Position numbers and translations under genes: made by a program. From the NCBI RefSeq assembly GCF_040802235.1, contig NC_133166.1, positions 116,512,991 to 116,576,990 on the forward strand: a stretch of DNA of 64,000 bases. Reading direction: 5' to 3'. The stretch comes from Manis javanica. Lineage: Eukaryota; Chordata; Mammalia; Pholidota; Manidae. Positions 60,401 through 64,000 of the stretch are shown piece by piece (positions within the stretch are counted from its first letter, which is position 1; the number at the start of each line of letters is the position of its first letter). Under the pieces are notes generated by a model that worked only from the letters and a program-made list of their open reading frames with translations, did not search any database and had not been told where the DNA came from.

Positions 60401-63400
60401 TGCAGAGGTACGAGCAGGCTGAGTGGGGTGGGCTGGCATGAGAAAGCGGGGGAGTGGGGCTGCCAAATGGCCCTGGCCCTGCCCCCACTGCCCCCTGAGC
60501 TCCTGGGAAAGGGAGGGCAAGTCTGGGTGGACCTGGGTGGTGCTGCCTCGGGGAGAAGCGGGCTGTGTTGTGAGTCGGGGGTGGTGTCCAGGGCCAGGTG
60601 GTGCAGGCCTGGAGTGGCAGGAGAAGGGTCTGAGACGCTAGCGCTGGCCTTGGAGGTCCCGAATGGCCTGGCTATGATGCGGCAACTCTACAGGCCACTC
60701 CCTGACCCCAGACCCCTAGAACAAAATAGTGTGCGGAAAAGGGGGCTCCAGCTTGGGGTGGCCAGGGGAAGGCCAGAGCTGACCTTGCACTCCCCAGGCT
60801 GGAGTACTGTGATGAGGCAGTGCGGGACCCAAGCCAGGCCCCTCCAGTGGATGTGCACCAGCCTCCTGCCTTCCTGCACAAGCTGCTGCAGCTAGCGGGG
60901 CTCCGCCTGCACTTCGAGGAGCTCCCTACACAGGTGGGCCAACTCTGATCCCCACAGTCCCTTTCAGCTAACCCCTGTCCCCTCCGGCCCTTGGCCCACA
61001 TGGTCCCCCATCCCTTCTGATCATCTCAGACCACATCTTCTCGATGCCCTCTCCTATGTCCTTCCGCCTCCCAGGAACAACCCCCAGAGCCACCCTTACA
61101 GATTGGCAGCTGCTCAGGGTACATGGAGCTGATGGTGAAATTGAAGCAGAATGAGGCCTTCCCAGGCCCCAAGGTGGGTCCCCAGCCCCTGGGGAGGAAG
61201 GGCTGTGTCCCATCTCAGCGGCATCTGCAGCAGTGCTGATTTTCCCCAGGACAGAGTGGTCATTGAGTGGAGGATATTATTGCCTTTTTGGCAGCTGGAG
61301 AAACTGAGGCTCAGAGTGGTCAAGTTGTGGCCAGGGTCACACAGCTAGTTGGTGACAGAGTTTATCCTGGCAACCAGCATCCTACCTCCTCAGGGTGAGG
61401 GCAGATGTGTTGCAGCTCTCACAGGGCCTGGGTGGCATATAAGCTCCATGTTGCCCCCTCTGCCTCCAGCTGGAGGTAGCTGGGCAGCTGGGCTCCCTGC
61501 ACCTGCTCCTGACCCCACGGCAGCTCCAGCAGCTCCAGGAACTGCTTAGCGCCATGAGCCTTGCAGGTAAGGTGTCTGGGTGGTGTAGGGGTGAGAAGGT
61601 GGGGGACAGGCTGGCCAACCTGGACTGACACAAGGTGTCCTTCCCTGTAGACCCCCAGGGCCTGGTCGACAAGCTGAACAAGAGCCGCCCACTAGGTGCT
61701 GAAGACCTGTGGCTGATTGAGCAGGACCTGAACCAGCAGCTGCAGGCAGGGGCTGTGGCTGAGCCTCTTGGCCCAGACCCCCTTACCAACCCTCTTGTCA
61801 ACCTGGACAGTGCTGGTGGGTATTGGAGCCAGACCCAGCAGTCGGTGGGACAGCTAGTGCGGATGCGGAGTTGGGGCCATGCCCTGCTGCCCCTGACCTC
61901 CCACCCCTGGTTCACAGACCTCTTCTTCTCCATGGCCGGCCTCACGAGCAGTGTGGCCTCTGCCCTCTCTGAGCTGTCCCTCTCCAACGTGGACCTGGGC
62001 TCCTCTGTGCACAGTGACGTGGCCCCCCGCCGGCCGTCTGCCCAGGCCCCCCCAGCCGGTGAGTGCTGCAGAGGCAGGAATAGCTGGCAGAGGCCTCAGT
62101 GCCAGTGTGATGCCACCTACACAGTGCCAGTGATGCCTGGAGGTCTGCCATTGGTGACTCGGTTCCCTGCAGGCTTTCAGGGGAGGCTGTTGATGCAATG
62201 TACAGAGCCTAGTTTCAGTCAGTGATCTGGGGCCAAGCACTTGAATTCTTGGAGACTCAGTTTCCCCTTCCATAAAAGGGGGATAATAAGATCTGACCTT
62301 ACCAGGCTGTATGTTTTCACTGATGTCTGAGAGATTGTGTGTTGGGTGCCGGGCTGAGGGCTTTACCACCTCTGCTCCTTCTGGCCCCCTTGAGAGGGTT
62401 GGACTGGGCCCGGACTCAGCCTCTATCATGCCAGAGTCACAGTCCAGCCAGGCCAGAGCTTCTCCCAGCCCCCAGCATGGTGTCTAACCTTCACCCTACC
62501 TGGGGTGCCATAAGCTCCAGGGAGCCCCCTGTGAAACTCCTGTCCTCCCAGGCAGGACAGCCCCCATGCCCCTCCCGGACACCCTGCGTCCTGACTCGCT
62601 GCTGAAGATGACCTTGGGGGGCGTGACCCTGACCTTGCTTCAGACTTCTGCCCCACCTCCTGGACCACCTGACCTCACCACCCACTTTTTTACGGAGTTT
62701 GATGCCACCAAGGAGGGGCCCTTTGGTTCCCGAGACTTCCACCATCTGCGACCACGCTTCCAGAGGGCCTGCCCCTGCAGCCATGTCCGGTACGAGCTGA
62801 GGCCGGGGACTGAGACTCCTGGAGCCCCTGAGTGCACCCTCTGATGTCCAACTTCTTCCCTGCAGGCTAACGGGCGCAGCCGTGCAGGTGTCCTGGGAGC
62901 TGCGAACAGGCAGGGGCCGGCGGACCACCAGCACAGAAGTGCACTTCGGGCAGCTTGAAGTGCTAGAATGTCTGTGGCCCAGGGGTGCTCCCAAGCCTGA
63001 GTACACAGAGGTGAAGGCTCAGGGCAGGTGCGGGCCTGTAGGTTCAGATGGGCATGGGCTGCAGCCTGACCCTTTCACTTCCTGTGGCCCATCCCAGATC
63101 CTGAGCTTCCCCAGCAGCCTGGGCTCCCAGGCCTCAGCTCGGCCCTGTGCCCACCTGCGCCACACGCAGACGCTGCGCCGTGTGTCCAAGGTAACCCCAT
63201 CCTCCAGGCCCCAGGTCCCCGGCTGTTCGCCATGGTGCTTTGATGTCCCTGTGCCAGCCTCCCTGGTGCCCCCTGCTTCTGCCCTCCACCCTCCTTACCT
63301 GCATTCTGGGTAGAGCACACCTGCCCATCTGGGAGGCTCAAGTGTAGTTGGGCCCAGTACCTGCCTTCTTTAAGCCTGACTGAGTTCCTCATAGCAAACC

Positions 63401-64000
63401 CCTGCTGGCCTCCAAGCTGGGAGTGGCAGGATTTGGGTGGCTTTTGTTAAGCAAGCATGGTTGTCTGCCTGAGCAGGGTAGTGAGGGTCTCCCTGTTCCC
63501 TCCTGGGTCCCCTTCCCCAGTTCTTTTCCCCACCACCCAGGAGGGCTCTGTGTTCTGTTTGCTCAAGGGGGTCCCCTCCTGTCCTGCCTTCACCCTGTCC
63601 CCTGGCCCCCAGAGCCGACCCCGTCGCCCAGCTGCCTGCCACTGTCACTCAGAACTGGCCCTGGACCTGGCCGACTTCCAGGCAGATGTGGAGCTAGGGG
63701 CCCTGGACCGGCTTGCTGCCCTGCTACACCTGGCCACCGTACCCTCCCCTGAGCTACCTGCTGGCCTGCTGGTAAGATGCCCAGCTGGGGCAGGGTGTGG
63801 AGCCTGAATCTCCTAGCTTTTAACCAGAGGTGGGGGGCCTTGGCGCCAGATCTAACCTCCCAACCCCCACAGACAGAGACCCCACCAGCAACTGAGCAGC
63901 AGACAGTGGTGCAGCTCTCGGCGCCCCGGGCCACCCTGCAGCTGTGCTTCCCCATTGCTGACCTGCGGCCTGAGCGGGACCCCTGGGCGGGCCAGGCTGT
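57498..64000 (+). CDS. ATG2A: ATG2A, autophagy lipid-transfer protein (5' third, runs off the window)
   Basis: Coding exons: 57498-57668, 59721-59883, 60000-60146 (or from 59994), 60305-60407, 60798-60933, 61075-61173, 61470-61566, 61651-61815, 61918-62058, 62552-62789, 62866-63010, 63098-63190, 63613-63771 and 63873 to beyond 64000. All are in phase, about 660 of some 1,940 residues. The N-terminus MSRWLWPWSN opens the chorein_N domain (to about residue 115), which collects lipid at the ER. The following repeating beta segments form the hydrophobic groove of a bridge-like lipid transfer protein. ATG2A works with WIPI4 and ATG9A to supply phospholipid to the growing phagophore, and also acts at lipid droplets. 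The reading frame is open throughout, with no defects seen. The C-terminal WIPI-binding and ATG_C parts lie outside the window. Confidence 0.96.
59415..59525 (+). repeat. L2 fragment in ATG2A intron 1
   Basis: Wording such as 'actgtcctcatgcctgggac' and 'ctcctggtcatccttcagct' is typical of the L2 3' region. Short and diverged. The rest of intron 1 (57669-59720) is GC-rich unique sequence without a recognised feature. Confidence 0.55.
61255..61360 (+). repeat. MIR fragment in ATG2A intron 6
   Basis: The MIR core is clear: 'gagaaactgaggctcagagt' followed by 'ggtcacacagctagttggtg'. A second MIR-like tail lies at about 62220-62330 in intron 9 ('ttggagactcagtttcccct'). Confidence 0.75.

Noticed and set aside
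1-64000. Search for CRISPR arrays, tRNA or rRNA genes, toxin systems or a novel gene cluster
   Set aside because: No regularly spaced repeats, no tRNA A/B boxes with foldable cloverleaf, and no rRNA-like text were seen. The organisation is ordinary mammalian euchromatin.

Overview
This window is mammalian nuclear DNA. It carries five protein-coding genes of a block that in human lies at 11q13.1, here read in the opposite orientation: BATF2 (+), MAJIN (+), GPHA2 (+), PPP2R5B (-) and ATG2A (+, cut by the right edge). I rebuilt all five exon by exon from splice sites, reading phase and remembered human proteins. Every exon junction is in frame and the first four genes look complete and intact (275, 257, 127 and 497 residues). 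The ancient repeats (MIR, L2, L1M, MaLR LTRs, Tigger and hAT copies) are typical of a placental mammal. There is no Alu, B1/B2, carnivore SINEC, ruminant Bov or equine ERE element, so the species is not a simian, mouse-like rodent, carnivore or ruminant. A laurasiatherian with few young SINEs (pangolin, some bats and similar) is my guess, and the species is unresolved.

Layout. 1-4.1 kb: intergenic with MIR scraps. 4.1-8.7 kb: BATF2, a compact three-exon interferon-type gene with an ISRE-like site upstream. 8.7-19.3 kb: repeat-rich intergenic DNA. 19.3-20.1 kb: a CpG island with NRF1-like palindromes, the best candidate promoter for MAJIN. 26.1-41.6 kb: ten coding exons of MAJIN with large introns, one of which holds a three-layer nest (hAT transposon, L1 inside it, Tigger inside the L1). 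43.6-44.9 kb: GPHA2, a TATA-type three-coding-exon hormone subunit gene. 44.9-53.1 kb: PPP2R5B on the minus strand, 13 coding exons plus a noncoding first exon in a CpG island. 53.2-57.3 kb: intergenic. 57.3-64 kb: ATG2A promoter and first 14 coding exons, about one third of the protein.

The genes do not form an operon and have unrelated roles: an inducible bZIP transcription factor, a meiotic telomere anchor, a glycoprotein hormone alpha subunit, a PP2A regulatory subunit and an autophagy lipid-transfer protein. The notable arrangement is GPHA2 and PPP2R5B, which meet tail to tail with poly(A) signals 24 bp apart on opposite strands. I found no bacterial-type system, CRISPR array or convincing new coding gene. 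The more interesting leftovers are a pair of mutually exclusive stem-loops just after the MAJIN stop codon, the nested transposon block with an unusually long flanking duplication, and a perfect palindrome in a DNA transposon. Exon coordinates are my manual reading and could be off by a base at a few junctions.
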